Assembly: GCA_028095005.1 (NCBI GenBank) | Contig: CM051460.1 | Span: 154,561,461 to 154,625,460 of the forward strand | Source of the DNA: Rhynchospora pubera | Lineage: Eukaryota; Streptophyta; Magnoliopsida; Poales; Cyperaceae | Direction: 5' to 3' | DNA: 64,000 nucleotides | In this document: positions 12,890-24,460 of the stretch, piece by piece | Position numbering within the stretch: the stretch's first letter is position 1 | Layout of the letters: every line of letters begins with the position of its first letter | Made by a program: the position numbers and the translations under genes | The notes under the pieces: model-generated | The model's input: the letters and a program-made list of their open reading frames with translations, nothing else | Told to the model about the DNA's origin: nothing | Databases searched by the model: none

Positions 12890-14220
12890 AAAAAAAATAA
12901 ATCACTAATATTTATCAAGGGAGATGTCGTGTTGCAAGGAAAAATCCAAAACACATTTCAGACACCGACACATCTTTATTTACTAAGTATTCTTATTCTA
13001 ATTAGTCTAGGTAAAATACATTAATGATGATATTTCGTCATCTTAAAAATGTAACAATCTTTTGAGGGTCTGTTGACAATTACCAACAGACAAAATTTTA
13101 TTAAAAAAAAAGAATATGTACACAAAGTTTAAAGGGAAGAAAAAGAAAAAAGAAAAGCTAAACTAAAACTATGCAGAAATCATAAAATGAAAAATGAAAT
13201 TCTAGTTGTGCGTTATCCAAGGAATCAACATCTTCGTCAATTTTCTTGACGTCGTTGACGAAGATGGACAGTTTGCTTTACTTTATTTTACTTCACTTTT
13301 CTCAACGGACAGTTTACCTGTTGAATTAACTATGGTTGATCTTTGATAACTGATTCTTTATTTACACAGCACTAATGACTTTGATTATTTATAATTTTAT
13401 ATAAATAATTTCACCGAATGCCGCTGAAGGTAGGCATCTCGTGCGTTTCAATTTGACTGGTATTAATTGTTTTAATTTTCTGAGCATCTCAGTATGTTCT
13501 TCAATGAATATTTCTGCTTATACAAACCCAAATTGTGTATCATTTGTAAATTGATTTTAGTTAAATAATTGCGCGACCTATTAATGTGTAAACTTTGCTC
13601 AAAATTACCTGTACATTTGAAGAACATTCATTTCATAAATTTTATTAGAACGTAATTTATTGATTAAGCCATTTTAGTTAGCTCAAATGTAAATAATTCA
13701 ATAGATAAAATCGTATTCCATGTTTTGCCATAATTTTATTAGCAGGCGAAAACTTAATTATTAGATTAATATCTAAGTCCAATGAAATAAATAATGCACA
13801 AAAATTGACCGAGGAACGAGCGAGTGTTACATTACTGCCAAAATATCGTGCGATTTCTCCATTTTTTGTATATTTTTTACGGACTGAAAATTTAATGAAA
13901 CTATTTTTTCTTGCTTTACCTTTCTCGTTGTTCCCTTTTCGCTATCTATAATACCTTTCGGCGAGAAAGACTTATTTGACTATTAACTATTTCCTCCGAC
14001 ACGACAGACGGTGGACGGGTGGAATAAATTAATACAAAAAAGCTACGACCACACTACGAGAGATGCATTCACATAAACTTTAAACAAATTGAAAATATGA
14101 ACTCGTCGACTATTTAATGTGTCGACTTTATGAGTTCAAACTTATCTTTAAAGTTAACTAGTGGGCATCTCGCGCGTTGCGCGATTTATTTTCCTTTAAT
14201 AATTTTGACCGAGTTTTAGT
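12890..14220. other. Spacer between satellite and Athila element, no gene seen
   Basis: AT-rich unique-looking DNA with no long open frame and no recognised RNA gene or transposon end. The last 60 bp contain CGCGCGTTGCGCG at 14,171-14,183, a small CpG-rich self-complementary patch directly before the retrotransposon. Confidence 0.6.
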
Positions 14221-14560
14221 ATTATAGGGAATTAAAACCTAGGTCAAATGAATTTATAACCTTGTTCTACCTTACTAATCGTTCTGGTAAAGCTAAGGGT
14301 CGAACCCAAGGACGGTAAAAAATGAGTACCGGACTTAGTTTTTCTTAAAAGCTAGACAAATAAAAATTGTGAGGATTTAATTTAAAGGAAACAACTAAGT
14401 AACAATTGAAAACTAATAAAATAATTATAAAATAATTTTGGGTTGATTTTTCTGTTTTAAAATGTCCAAATGAATGCAAGAGATGTCCTAGGGGTTTAGT
14501 GTTCAAGTAATTTGGCTCTAAAGCACCTAAGTCTTCGACTATGGTCTAGACAGAGGCAAA

Positions 14561-14594
14561 TTTCGGTCCGAAATATAAGGATTTCGGTCCGAAA
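14561..14594. repeat. Paired palindrome A (3' LTR)
   Basis: TTTCGGTCCGAAA at 14,561-14,573 and again at 14,582-14,594; 8-bp spacer TATAAGGA; period 21 bp; centre base T in both. Confidence 0.95.
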
Positions 14595-15487
14595 TTCTTA
14601 CTACTTTGGACTGAAACTGCTTTAGAATTAATATTTCGACTTGATATTTCTAGACGATGTTATGTAAAGGGTACTTAACAACCAGACCTAAGTTATAATC
14701 TCAGTTTTCACGATTTCGATTTTAACTTGGTTTGGAACTTGGTTTTCGCCTCGTAAACAATCAACGTGTACTTTCGTCCTAAGCTGATTGTTTAAGTGAG
14801 TTAAGTCAGGGTTCTAGAAATATTTAGGGTCCTGTCAGATCAATAAAAGATGCACCTATCAGTCGCATCTAACCTCCTCTTTCGAGCGTTGGTTTATTTC
14901 ATGTACTTAACAATTCAATTAATTGATTTTGACTAATGTCCTAACGGTGCTGCAGACATCAATAGGTAGACAATAAAACAATTAATCAAACTAACTAAGC
15001 AAGAGATCAATCTCAACAAAACTCATCACATAACATAGCATAAATGATCAAGTCATAATATTTCACCAAATTTATCTACTAACTATCCCTAGAACATCAT
15101 AATAAAGTCTAGCCTAACATGTTTATAACTAAAACAATAAATATCATGTAAATAAGTACGATACAAGCCATGAAACAACGAAGCTTAAGCATAAAAGAGT
15201 AAACCGAAATATCCGATGCGAATATCGCTGTCTCAGGGCTAAGGAATCGATGAGAGAAACTCTGGACGTGCTGCCGCCTTGTCCAACTTCTGACCTAATC
15301 CCCAATCCCGTAAAAAGAGCCAAGAACACGAGTGCAAATTATGGAAAATATTCTAGAGCGAATAATCGATGCCTTCTGGTCAAGAAAAGCGCATATAAAT
15401 ACCCTAGAAAAATCCCAGAGGCGGCCAGGGCAAGAGAGAAATTTCCTTCCTTTCGAGTTGCCATAAGAAAACTTTCCATACATGGAA

Positions 15488-15521
15488 TTTCGGACCGAAA
15501 TTTCAGAATTTCGGACCGAAA
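15488..15521. repeat. Paired palindrome B (3' LTR)
   Basis: TTTCGGACCGAAA at 15,488-15,500 and 15,509-15,521; spacer TTTCAGAA; period 21 bp; centre base A in both. Confidence 0.95.
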
Positions 15522-15841
15522 TTCTGCTGGTCTGGGCCGAAAGGTGGAGTCTGAGCATTCATGTGAGATCCAGGCTTGGCATGGTGCTTGTAGGCCTTCT
15601 CTAGTCCATTTCATGCGTCTGTGGGCCAGGAATGAGACGTCTGGCAGTGACCTAAGCTCCAATTCGTCTTGTTTGCGTGTCTGGTCTTCAATCTTCACGA
15701 GAATTCTACAAAAGAACAAAGAAGCGGCGGCAGTACCAAATATCCTGAAAATCACAGTTAATTATGAGACAATTTATATTGGTTTGAGTGTTATTTTGGT
15801 GCTAAGTATGGTCAAAATATGCATATAAAAATGAGATATCA

Positions 15842-15854
15842 AATCCCCCCAAAC
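15842..15854 (-). promoter_or_regulatory. Polypurine tract next to the 3' LTR
   Basis: The plus strand AATCCCCCCAAAC is GTTTGGGGGGATT on the element's sense strand, directly adjoining the TGATATC start of the 3' LTR. This is the expected plus-strand priming site. Confidence 0.85.
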
Positions 15855-17116
15855 TTAAATCTTTGTTTGTCCTCAAACAAAATCCTAAGCTTAAAAGAAT
15901 TGACTATACTTAGACCTAGGATGAAATCATCTCAAACCGATCAATGAAGAATTAATTGGATTTTCTTAATATTTCACACAAGTTTGAACAATTCAAGCAA
16001 ATCAATAATTTCAACTCAAGGGCAAGGGTTTAATTTTCTTTTCGATTGAATTTGTGCATCTCTTAGTCCTAATGAATTTCATTTTTCAAATCAAAAACCC
16101 TAGCCTCTCCTTATCAAAATAATTGCAAACTCAATTTCTTTCGTCCGTTCTTTTCCACATCTTGCATAATATTGTAAAGGCAATTCATCAAAGTTGAAAA
16201 TTTTATAATGAACCCTTCTCAATTAAATTTATTTTTCACCAATTTACATTGTGCAAGTCGAGTCGTGGGGCTTTACACCCTAGAGGATATAATGCGGTGT
16301 CATTGGCCTTAAATTTGCTACTAGCACATGTCGCGCTAGGGAGGTTGGACGGGTGTTGCTCGACTATGGCCACGGTACACTTGGGCCATAATACTCAACA
16401 ACTCCTTTGCCAATGCTTTCGCACCAGGTCCGATACCCTCCAATTTATGGTTGAGTTGGTGGAAGAAGGCCTCGGTGCATCCTCGTTTTCACAACTATTT
16501 AAATTTTCGTCAATTTAGAATTTTGCTCGTTGGTGATTCAAGCATTTAAAGAACACATTCTAGGGTCATCTTATAATTTTCAAAGTTCATAAAATCCTTT
16601 TTGAACAAACATTTGCAAGATATAAAATCGTTCACTCGACGAAAACTTGTGAATTTTGACTTAGATCATTTTGACAAACTTCAAGCATCCAAAATCAGGT
16701 TCTCAATCCTCAAACTAATTTTCAATTCGTTCTATTGGTGCCCAAATCAACTTAAAGCATTTTAAACATCAATAGTCCTTGAGAAAAAAATTTCAAAATG
16801 CTTTCTAAAATTCAAGTTGTGTAAAACAGTAAGAAACTTCATCCAATTAATTAAACCAGAGATCAAACATTCATGCAAAAGTCATTTCCCAAATTTCCAG
16901 AATCCAAATTGCAATCCAAACAGAAGAAACAGAGCGAATTTCGGACCGAAATTTTGAGATTTCGGACCGAAATTTTTACATTTAAGTCCAAAACAGCCAA
17001 CTTCAATTTAAAAATTTTGTCCATGTTTCGTGTAACCCCCCCCAAACTGAACAAGCACTGTCCCAGTGCATCATAATCACAAGAAAATAAAGGGAGGAGG
17101 AAAGAAAGGTACCGAA
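15855..17116 (-). other. Athila 3' untranslated internal region
   Basis: No supported coding sequence; short open frames on both strands overlap one another. It contains one palindrome pair (16,939-16,972). The C-rich run at 17,036-17,044 (G-rich on the sense strand) might act as a second purine tract. Confidence 0.7.
16939..16972. repeat. Paired palindrome C (after third ORF)
   Basis: TTTCGGACCGAAA at 16,939-16,951 and 16,960-16,972; spacer TTTTGAGA; period 21 bp; centre A in both. It is noncoding and lies downstream of the third ORF's stop. Confidence 0.95.
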
Positions 17117-18490
17117 TCAAAAGGGAGGAGGAGGAGGCCCCTCGGGCGGGGCGTCATGAGGCGGCTGTCCGGGAGTACCAGCGGATGGGACAGTCGAGTC
17201 AGAAGGGGAAGATATCCAGTCTGGCGGCCATTGATTGTAACGCAGGTAGTGGTGGTTGGCATTGGCGAGACGAGATAACTCATCCAAACGCTGCTCCTGA
17301 CGCGCGACCGCTGCCTGTGTAGCTGTAGAGGTAGTCAGGATGGTCCTCACCATGCCACTCAACTCTCCATACCATGAGGGGTACTCAACAGGAGCTGCTG
17401 GCCTATGAGAGCTCTCTGGCATGTCAGAACGTGGAGGCTCCCGCCGCGAAGGTGCTGGGCCCATCTGAGATACTGGGGCTGCATGGTCCATGAGAACTAG
17501 CCAGGTGGAAGGATCAGAAGGGTCAACCCTATGTGGATATGGCAAAAGAATGTCTGGACGGCGATTCATCTTCCACCTGTACCTGAGAGATGGCCCTGCA
17601 TCCTCAATCTCCAAAAATCCCATCTCCCTGTACCTATCTGCGTCAGTGAAAGACCAAGCGGTGCACTCTGTATGCTCTGGTAACGGGTCACCCGCGGCAA
17701 GTGCAATGCATGTCACATAGGCCCCCATAGAAATGGCCCCAGTACCGCGCTGATCGCGCTGGTCAATCCAATGATCTATCATGAGCTTGATGATGCACAA
17801 TTTCTGTGGCTCGGGCTGGAGGATCTGATCCAAGAGTAATAGGTCCTCCGAGACAGCACGTCTCATGGTCTCACCGCGAGAAAACATCATGGAAGCTAAG
17901 GCACGGGTCAAAATCCTCAAGGTTGGGTGCTCAATCAAATGGATAAAAGTATCGGAACCTGGGGATCGTGTAATCCTGCTCCAAACCCTATCTCTCCGTC
18001 CCTTACTCCCCTTTCCTTTGAGATTTATGACTGCACATCCGGGTTCCAACCCAAGCATGTCTCCAATCACATCAGGTTTGGTTTTCACATCATGGTTGTT
18101 CAACCTATACTCAATCCAATCCTCCCCGTTGTGCTTAACCCATTTCAATGAAGAGAGAAATTCAAGAGTGTACCTTTTGTAAGCTTCTTGCCCAATTTCC
18201 CAAAACCGTTTGGTAAAACCAACTTGTGCAGTCAATTCTAGAAATTCCTCCTTAATCCCCAAATCTGCCAGCACCTCTAAGTCAACCAACCTAGTGTGCT
18301 CAATGGGACGCCTCATGAGCCGTTTGTAATTGTCAAATTGCCACTTCGTCGGCATATAGAATCCCGCCGCGGGCTCATACCTCGCTGCCTCAGGGTCCCT
18401 GGCCTCATTGCTGCCCAATCGGGGCTGCCTGCTGGAAGAGGCCCCCGCACCAAGAGTTTGAGACCTTGTCTTCCTCCTAAAATACTCCAT
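17117..18490 (-). CDS. ATHILA-type third ORF (between pol and 3' LTR)
   Basis: 457 codons, ATG at 18,490 and stop at 17,117-17,119. The middle (about residues 45-340) matches my recollection of the ATHILA ORF family, including MMFSRGETMRRAVSEDLLLL and the MGAYVTCIALAAG segment. The C-terminus has a coiled stretch (ATQAAVARQEQRLDELSRL) and a Pro-rich tail. This ORF is often called env-like by position, but I see no signal peptide or transmembrane segment, so an envelope function is not supported here. It is intact. Paired palindromes lie 33-66 bp before the ATG (18,523-18,556) and about 145 bp after the stop (16,939-16,972), bracketing the ORF. Confidence 0.8.
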   Translation of the reverse strand: MEYFRRKTRSQTLGAGASSSRQPRLGSNEARDPEAARYEPAAGFYMPTKWQFDNYKRLMRRPIEHTRLVDLEVLADLGIKEEFLELTAQVGFTKRFWEIGQEAYKRYTLEFLSSLKWVKHNGEDWIEYRLNNHDVKTKPDVIGDMLGLEPGCAVINLKGKGSKGRRDRVWSRITRSPGSDTFIHLIEHPTLRILTRALASMMFSRGETMRRAVSEDLLLLDQILQPEPQKLCIIKLMIDHWIDQRDQRGTGAISMGAYVTCIALAAGDPLPEHTECTAWSFTDADRYREMGFLEIEDAGPSLRYRWKMNRRPDILLPYPHRVDPSDPSTWLVLMDHAAPVSQMGPAPSRREPPRSDMPESSHRPAAPVEYPSWYGELSGMVRTILTTSTATQAAVARQEQRLDELSRLANANHHYLRYNQWPPDWISSPSDSTVPSAGTPGQPPHDAPPEGPPPPPF

Positions 18491-19733
18491 CTTTCACCAG
18501 AAACCAATTGTCAGAACCAAAATTTCGGACCGAAATTTGGAATTTTCGGACCGAAATTTGTGATAAAAATATGCAAAGAAGCCCCTGGTTTTGTGATTTT
18601 GCGTCAATTCTTTGAGAACACCCCAGGTTGACTTCCCAAATTCCCTGTGTTCCTTTCTTTCCCTCTGTTCTTCACCAGAAATTCCAATTCCCAACAGAAA
18701 AAGTGAGAGGCACCAACCTTAAACCCTAGAGAATGCAAAACAGTGCCGAAAAGATAGAGAGAACGGCCCAGGCAGTGAGATTATGTGAGGTAAAGTGCCA
18801 TAGAGTCGCTCGGTGGGGTAGGACACCAAATTTCGGATTGGTTTTGGTCTAAGGTCGCCAACTTCAATTCAAAATTTCGTCGTGATGAAGCCGCCTCTTG
18901 AGAAACCAAAAGCTCTAGCAGGAAGAGGGTAGAGAGGTGCCTCTAAGGGTGGTTCGATCTGTGAGAATGGTGGAAGGGGAAAGGGTGCGAGTGGTAGAGA
19001 AAGAGGGGCGGTTTTTGAGTAGGCGTTTCTTTTCTGTGTTTTCAATTTCTGGGGGTTTTCGAATGGGGGGGAAGGAGAGAGACGAAGGGGTGTATTGATG
19101 TGTCTCTGGGTTTCGGATTGGGTAAAGGGCAAATGGGTTTTGGCACTAGGAGGATTGCATCCATTAAGAAAAGCATACCAACACGGATTGGGCCTGCAGT
19201 AAAAACAGCGAAAACCATTATTTAGGCCCAGTAGAGTATAACAGCATGAAGGCCTATTGAAAAGGATTTAAAATGGAATTAAAACAGAAGGGCCCAACCA
19301 AAATTTCGGTGCGAAATTTACAATTTGATGTGCTAAAACATATGTTCTATGGTTCATTTCATCACGCAAATTTGACAGTAAATCAAGAAAAATGGGTGCT
19401 AATTTTCCAGTAAAGTAGATCCTGATTTTGTCTCTGAAATTTGCATAAATTGGCAAGAACATCTCCATTTCGTGTGATTCCCAAAATTGTTCGTGGTGTA
19501 ACTCGTATGAGGTCGTGCGAAGGCCTGATTCTTGCGGGCCATAGGTGCTCTGGCACGAGTTACTTTCTTCATGATGCCCCGATCAATTTTGCTCTTTTCT
19601 TTTTCTTTTTGTTTTGGATTTCCTACACCAAACAGATAAAAATGAATAAATACTACAATAACATATAGAATTATTATATCTATTATATATATATAATTTT
19701 TTTTATTTTCTGATTCGTATGAATCGCACCACG

Positions 19734-19765
<32 letters not shown>

Positions 19766-19890
19766 GTATAAGACATTGTAATAAGTGTAAAAAAAAAAAT
19801 GGAATTAAAATAGAGAGAAGAGATGATATAGAGTCTTGGGCTGCCTCCCAAGGAGCGCTCGTTTTAGGTCATTAGCTTGACCGTCGTTGG
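18491..19890 (-). other. Athila spacer between pol and third ORF
   Basis: No long supported frame. It holds the palindrome pair at 18,523-18,556, a decayed single copy (TTTCGGTGCGAAA, 19,303-19,315), an AT microsatellite at about 19,676-19,696 and a T-homopolymer of more than 20 bases around 19,735-19,759. A subgenomic promoter or splice acceptor for the third ORF might lie here, but I cannot point to one. Confidence 0.65.
18523..18556. repeat. Paired palindrome D (before third ORF)
   Basis: TTTCGGACCGAAA at 18,523-18,535 and 18,544-18,556; spacer TTTGGAAT; period 21 bp; centre A in both. It sits just upstream of the third ORF's ATG on the sense strand. Confidence 0.95.
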
Positions 19891-20628
19891 CTAAGTTTCA
19901 CTTGGAGGTTCGGAGAAGTAGAAACTAGCCACTTTCGCTATGTCTTCATTGGCTATATAATGCTTTAGTCTTTGCCCATTGACCTTGAAAGGCTCCGAAT
20001 CCTTATCACAAATATCAATGGCACCAAAAGGGTAAACCTTTACCACGCGAAACGGGCCAGACCATCGCGACCTCAACTTGCCAGGGAAAAGTCTCAATCG
20101 TGAATTGAATAGAAGTACCAAGTCGCCTTCCTTGAATTCTCTCCTTGAAATTCTCCTGTCATGCAAAAGTTTTGTTTTTTCTTTATAGAATTTAGCATTT
20201 TCATAGGAGTTTAGGCGTACCTCATCCAATTCGTGCAAGTCTAATATTCGCTTTTCACCAGCTTTTAACAAATCCATGTTGATGGCACGAGTTGCCCAGT
20301 ATGCCTTGTGCTCGATTTCAACTGGCAAATGACACGGCTTGCCATAGACTAGCTTGAAGGGACTCATGCCAATGGGTGTCTTGAAGGCGGTTCGATAGGC
20401 CCAAAGTGCATCATCAAGTTTGCTGGCCCAGTCCTTGCGCGAACGAGCCACCGTCTTCTCCAAGATGCTTTTGATTTCCCTATTGGACACTTCAACTTGC
20501 CCACTTGTTTGAGGGTGATAGGCTGTGGCCACCTTGTGAATGACACCATGTTTCTTCAAAAGGCCATCAAAGTAACGGTTGATGAAATGCTTGCCACCAT
20601 CGCTTATCACCGCCCTTGGCACACCAAA
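19891..20628 (-). pseudogene. pol: Athila Pol: integrase C-part after the in-frame stop
   Basis: Continues the upstream pol frame immediately after the TGA (F-G-V-P-R-A-V). It contains the second integrase Asp (ISDGGKHF), the catalytic Glu in VSNREIKSIL, the HPQTSGQ signature, and the LVYGKPCHLPVEIEHKAYWA region followed by an SH3-like C-terminal part (LRSRWSGPFRV). It ends in a normal stop. It would not be made from the present mRNA unless the stop is read through. Confidence 0.9.
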
Positions 20629-21214
20629 TCATGGGAAGATAATCTTAGAGAAAAGACGGATGACTGAGCTTGAATCTGCCGCCTTGCATGCAATTGCTTC
20701 CACCCATTTTGAGACATAATCAACAGCTACCAGAATATACTCAAATCCATGTGAACTTGGAAATGGCCCCATGAAATCCACGCCCCATACATCAAAAATT
20801 TCAACTTCAAGAATAGGGTTAAGAGGCATTTCATTCCTTTTGGAAATGTTGCCCGTTCTTTGACATTGATCACAAGAAGAAACGAAAGAATGAGCATCTT
20901 TGAAAAGAGAAGGCCAGTAAAAACCTGATTGGAGCACTTTGGCTGCTGTTTTTGAAAATGACGCGTGGCCCCCATAGGCAGAGGAGTGGCAGCTTGCAAG
21001 GATGGCTTTGACTTCGTCATGTGGAACACACCTCCTAAAAATGTTGTCGATTCCAAGTTTGAAAAGGTATGGCTCCTCCCAAAAGTAGTACTTCGAGTCT
21101 GATTTCAACTTCTTTCTCTGCTGGGAAGTCATGTCAGAGGGTAAGTAGCCACTCGCCAGAAAGTTAGCCAGATCTGCATACCAAGGTTCTTCTGCCTTCT
21201 GTTTTTCTCCCAAT

Positions 21215-21227
21215 TTTCGGTCCGAAA
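21215..21227. repeat. Single palindrome E (pol, RNase H-integrase linker)
   Basis: One copy of TTTCGGTCCGAAA with no recognisable partner 21 bp to either side. It is translated within pol as ISDRK, in the linker before the integrase zinc domain. Confidence 0.9.
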
Positions 21228-22900
21228 TTTCTGCTACAGACGCGATCTCAGCCATCACATCTTCAAATTTTGCCCCCAAAATTTCCTGCACAGAGAACAA
21301 TTTTTCATCAGGAAAAGAGTCATTTATAGGCATTTCAGTTTCTTGATTTTGATTTGAGTGTAAGCGAGAGAGATGGTCGGCGACTGAATTTTCAGAGCCT
21401 CTTTTATCCTTGATTTCAAGATCAAATTCTTGCAAAAGTAGCACCCAACGAATCAGCCTAGGCTTGGCATCCTTTTTGCTGAGGAGGTAGCGAATTGCTG
21501 CATGGTCTGTGTACACGATCACCTTGGAACCAACGAGATAGGATCTGAACTTGTCAAGCGCGAAGACGATGGCAAGAAGTTCCTTCTCCGTGGTCGTGTA
21601 GTTGACTTGGGCAGGGTCCAGCACCTTGCTAGCATAGTAAATAGCCACTGGCCTCTTGTCTTTGCGCTGCCCAAGGACCGCTCCGACTGCATAATCGCTC
21701 GCGTCACACATAAGCTCGAATGGTTGGCTCCAATCAGGTGGTTGTAAGATAGGGGCTGAGATTAAGGCTTCCTTTAACCTGCAAAAAGCATCAAGACAGT
21801 CATCAGTTACAATAAATTCATTGTCTTTAATCAAGAGGTTTGTTAGAGGTTTAGCAATTTTAGAAAAATCTTTGATGAATCGACGATAGAATCCAGCGTG
21901 TCCTAAGAAACTCCTAACATCCTTCACACTCTTTGGCATGTCAAGCTTTTCTATCACCTCAATCTTAGCCCTGTCAACCTCTATCCCCCTTGATGTGACC
22001 ACGTGTCCAAGTACGACCCCTTGTTGCACCATGAAATGACACTTTTCCCAATTCAAAACCAAGTTAACTTCTTCACATCTCTGCAAGATTTTAGAAAGGT
22101 TAGCTAAGCATGAATCAAAGCAAGTGCCATAAACAGAGAAATCATCCATAAACACCTCCATTTCTTTTTCAATAAAATCCGAAAAAATGGCCATCATGGC
22201 TCTTTGAAAGGTTGCAGGTGCATTACAAAGACCAAAAGGCATACGCCTATATGCATAAGTACCATAGGGACAGGTAAAAGTGGTTTTTTCTTGGTCATTT
22301 GGATGGATAGGGATTTGAAAGAAACCAGAATAACCATCTAAATAACAAAAGTAAGAGTGATTAGCAAGTCTTTCAAGCAGTTGGTCAACAAATGGAAGTG
22401 GAAAATGATCCTTTCGCGTAGCGGTGTTGAGCTTGCGATAGTCGATACACATCCTCCATCCAGTCACCATTCTTGTCTGAATCATCTCATCTTTTTCGTT
22501 CTTCACCACTGTTGTTCCTCCCTTCTTGGGCACTACATGCACTGGGCTCACCCATTTGCTATCTGAGATTGGATAAATAATGCCTGCATCAAGGAGTTTG
22601 AGGATTTCCTTCTTGACCACCTCTTTGAGATTAGGGTTGAGTCTCCTCTGCCCTTCAATGGATGGTTTGTGGCCCTCCTCCAAAAGGATCCTATGAGTGC
22701 AAATTGAGGGATCGATACCCCTTAAATCATCAATAGAGTAGCCAATTGCACCTTTGTGGGCGCGAAGTTCCACCAAAAGTCTCTCTGTTTGATCTGCATC
22801 CAATCCAGCATTAACAATAACAGGAAATTTTTGATCTGGATCGAGAAATTCATACCTGAGAGTGGTTGGAAGAGGTTTTAATTCGATCTGGGGTGCTAAA

Positions 22901-22933
22901 TTTCGGTCCGAAATTTCGGATTTCGGTCCGAAA
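22901..22933. repeat. Paired palindrome F (pol, protease-RT linker)
   Basis: TTTCGGTCCGAAA at 22,901-22,913 and 22,921-22,933. The spacer is 7 bp (TTTCGGA), so the period is 20 bp and the two copies are read in different frames (FGPK, then ISDRN). Centre T in both. Confidence 0.95.
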
Positions 22934-23882
22934 TTTTCGGTATCTGCTGAGTTGACTTCCTCTGGCAGGGCAATGTCGTTAGTTTCCTGATCGTTTTCAA
23001 ACTCCTCCATGCTCTCCTGTACTCCAATGGATTCCTGCACATCAGAAAGAAAATTTTGATAAAGAATTAGTGCATTTTCATATTGGTCCTCAAGAGATTT
23101 TTCAACAATTGGCTCAGTTTCCTCAATCATGTAACAATGGTGGTTATTGGCGCTAGGGTATTTCATGGCATGCTTGATGGAGAAGCGAAGCGTTTCCCCT
23201 CCCACTCTAACCAAGATCGTGCCTTCTCTGGCATCCATCATCACCCCTGCGGTACTCAAAAAGGGACGCCCCAAAATGATTGGAACCTCTCTGTCTTCTT
23301 CCATGTCCATCACCACAAAGTCGCCTGGAACAAGGAATTTGCCAACTTGCACTGGAATGTCTTTGATTTCACCCATGGGCAAACGCTTTGATGAGTCAGC
23401 AAGCTGAATTGTGATGTTTGTGGGCAACAATTCACCAAATCCTATCCTCTCAAAAACTGACTTGGGCATCAGGCTTACACTTGCCCCCATATCACACAGT
23501 GCTTGTTTGATGAACTCCTTTCCAATAAGACAAGGCAAAACAAACTTCCCTGGATCCCCTAGTTTAGGTGGCATTTTTCTTTTTAGGGCCTCACTGCTCA
23601 TCCTTGTCAGAACTATTGCCTTCAATTCTTCTAGGGATCTCTTTCCAGTGCACAATTCCTTGAGAAATTTGGCATAAATGGGTACCCTAGTGAACACATC
23701 AGAGAAGGGGATGGTGATATGGACCTCCTTTAGCATCTCCCAAAATCGCATGAACTGGATATCCTCTTTTTCTTTAGCCAACTTTCTAGGAAATGGTACA
23801 GGGGGCTGGTAAGAAGGCTCTGGGACTGCATTTACTCCCTTTTTCTTCTCTGGAGGGCCTTTTTCACCTTCTGGACCAGAAA

Positions 23883-23916
23883 TTTCGGACCGAAAATTCT
23901 GAATTTCGGACCGAAA
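23883..23916. repeat. Paired palindrome G (pol, gag-protease linker)
   Basis: TTTCGGACCGAAA at 23,883-23,895 and 23,904-23,916; spacer ATTCTGAA; period 21 bp; centre A in both. Translated FRSEI-QN-FRSEI. Confidence 0.95.
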
Positions 23917-24460
23917 TTCTGGCTCAATTGGGTGGTGTTGCTCTGTCTGCGCGCCGAACTGAGCTCCAGTTGTGTCGGTTGAGTCCAGGAGAGGTGGGGA
24001 AGGTAGGGCTTGTTCCAAACATGGCCCCTTCATCTCCTTGACCTCCCTGCCCTTGCTGTTTGGTGGCTCGTCCGCCTCAAATGGCATTGGCGGGTCCATG
24101 TATTGCGTGCCACTCCTCAATGTGTGCAAAGCTTTGCACTGGGCGTTAGGATTCACCTCTGTTTGGCTCGGTAGCTTCCCTTGCTGCCTCGAAAAGTGTG
24201 ATTCCATCATTTGTTCCAACATGTTCAAAGTTCCAGCGTTAGTTTTCAGTTCCTCAGTCAACATTTGATTAAATTTACCCTGTTCATGCATAAAGCTTTG
24301 GACAACTGGTGGTACACCCTCTCTATTGTAAACAGATTTTCTTGGAAAAGGTTGGTCACGACCGTTGTTGTTAAATTGGGTATTTTTATACAAAGTTGGT
24401 TGGTTGGTGTTTTTGTACTGGTTCCTTGGCACAAAAGGTCTATCTTCATTGTTGTGATAA

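Larger units (their letters stand above)
14221..15841 (-). repeat. 3' LTR of the Athila element, outer end altered
   Basis: Matches the other LTR over its length except two substitutions and the outermost bases, where ATTATAGGGA stands in place of TGATAAGGGA. It therefore lacks the canonical TG dinucleotide and any target duplication on this side. The inner end, ATATCA at 15,836-15,841, is normal and abuts the polypurine tract. Confidence 0.9.
20629..24432 (-). pseudogene. pol: Athila Pol: protease, reverse transcriptase, RNase H, integrase N-part
   Basis: An open frame of 1,267 codons with no initiator ATG at its head; it is in the +1 frame relative to gag. Domain order: aspartic protease (CDMGAS near residue 310, with Met where many relatives have Leu), reverse transcriptase (WRMCIDYRKLN, FGLCNAPATFQ, and the catalytic FMDDFSVYG near 760), RNase H (CDASDYAVGAVL, about 900-1,010), integrase HHCC zinc domain (about 1,130-1,175) and the first catalytic Asp in VDFMGPF. 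The frame stops at TGA 20,629-20,631 between the first and second integrase Asp. Because sense sequence resumes at once in the same frame (20,628-19,891), this is a point nonsense change. Linkers carry palindrome-derived peptides FRSEI (twice, about 172-184), FGPK-ISDRN (about 500-511) and ISDR (about 1,069). Confidence 0.9.

Noticed and set aside
13429..14185. Shared GGCATCTCGYGCGTT motif at about 13,432 and 14,164
   Set aside because: Only about 15 bp long with unrelated flanks; insufficient to define a repeat.
14595..14625. Possible third, decayed palindrome after pair A (CTTTGGACTGAAAC), and similar TTTCGGATTGG near 18,830
   Set aside because: Too degenerate and off the 21-bp phase to be counted.
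15250..15828. 192-codon open frame present in both LTRs (also 26,990-27,568)
   Set aside because: It is identical only because the LTRs are, overlaps equally open frames on the other strand, and encodes the palindrome peptides without any domain. It runs opposite to the element's coding strand.
17117..18490. Calling the third Athila ORF an envelope gene
   Set aside because: No signal peptide, transmembrane segment or fusion-peptide-like stretch is visible; only its position is env-like.
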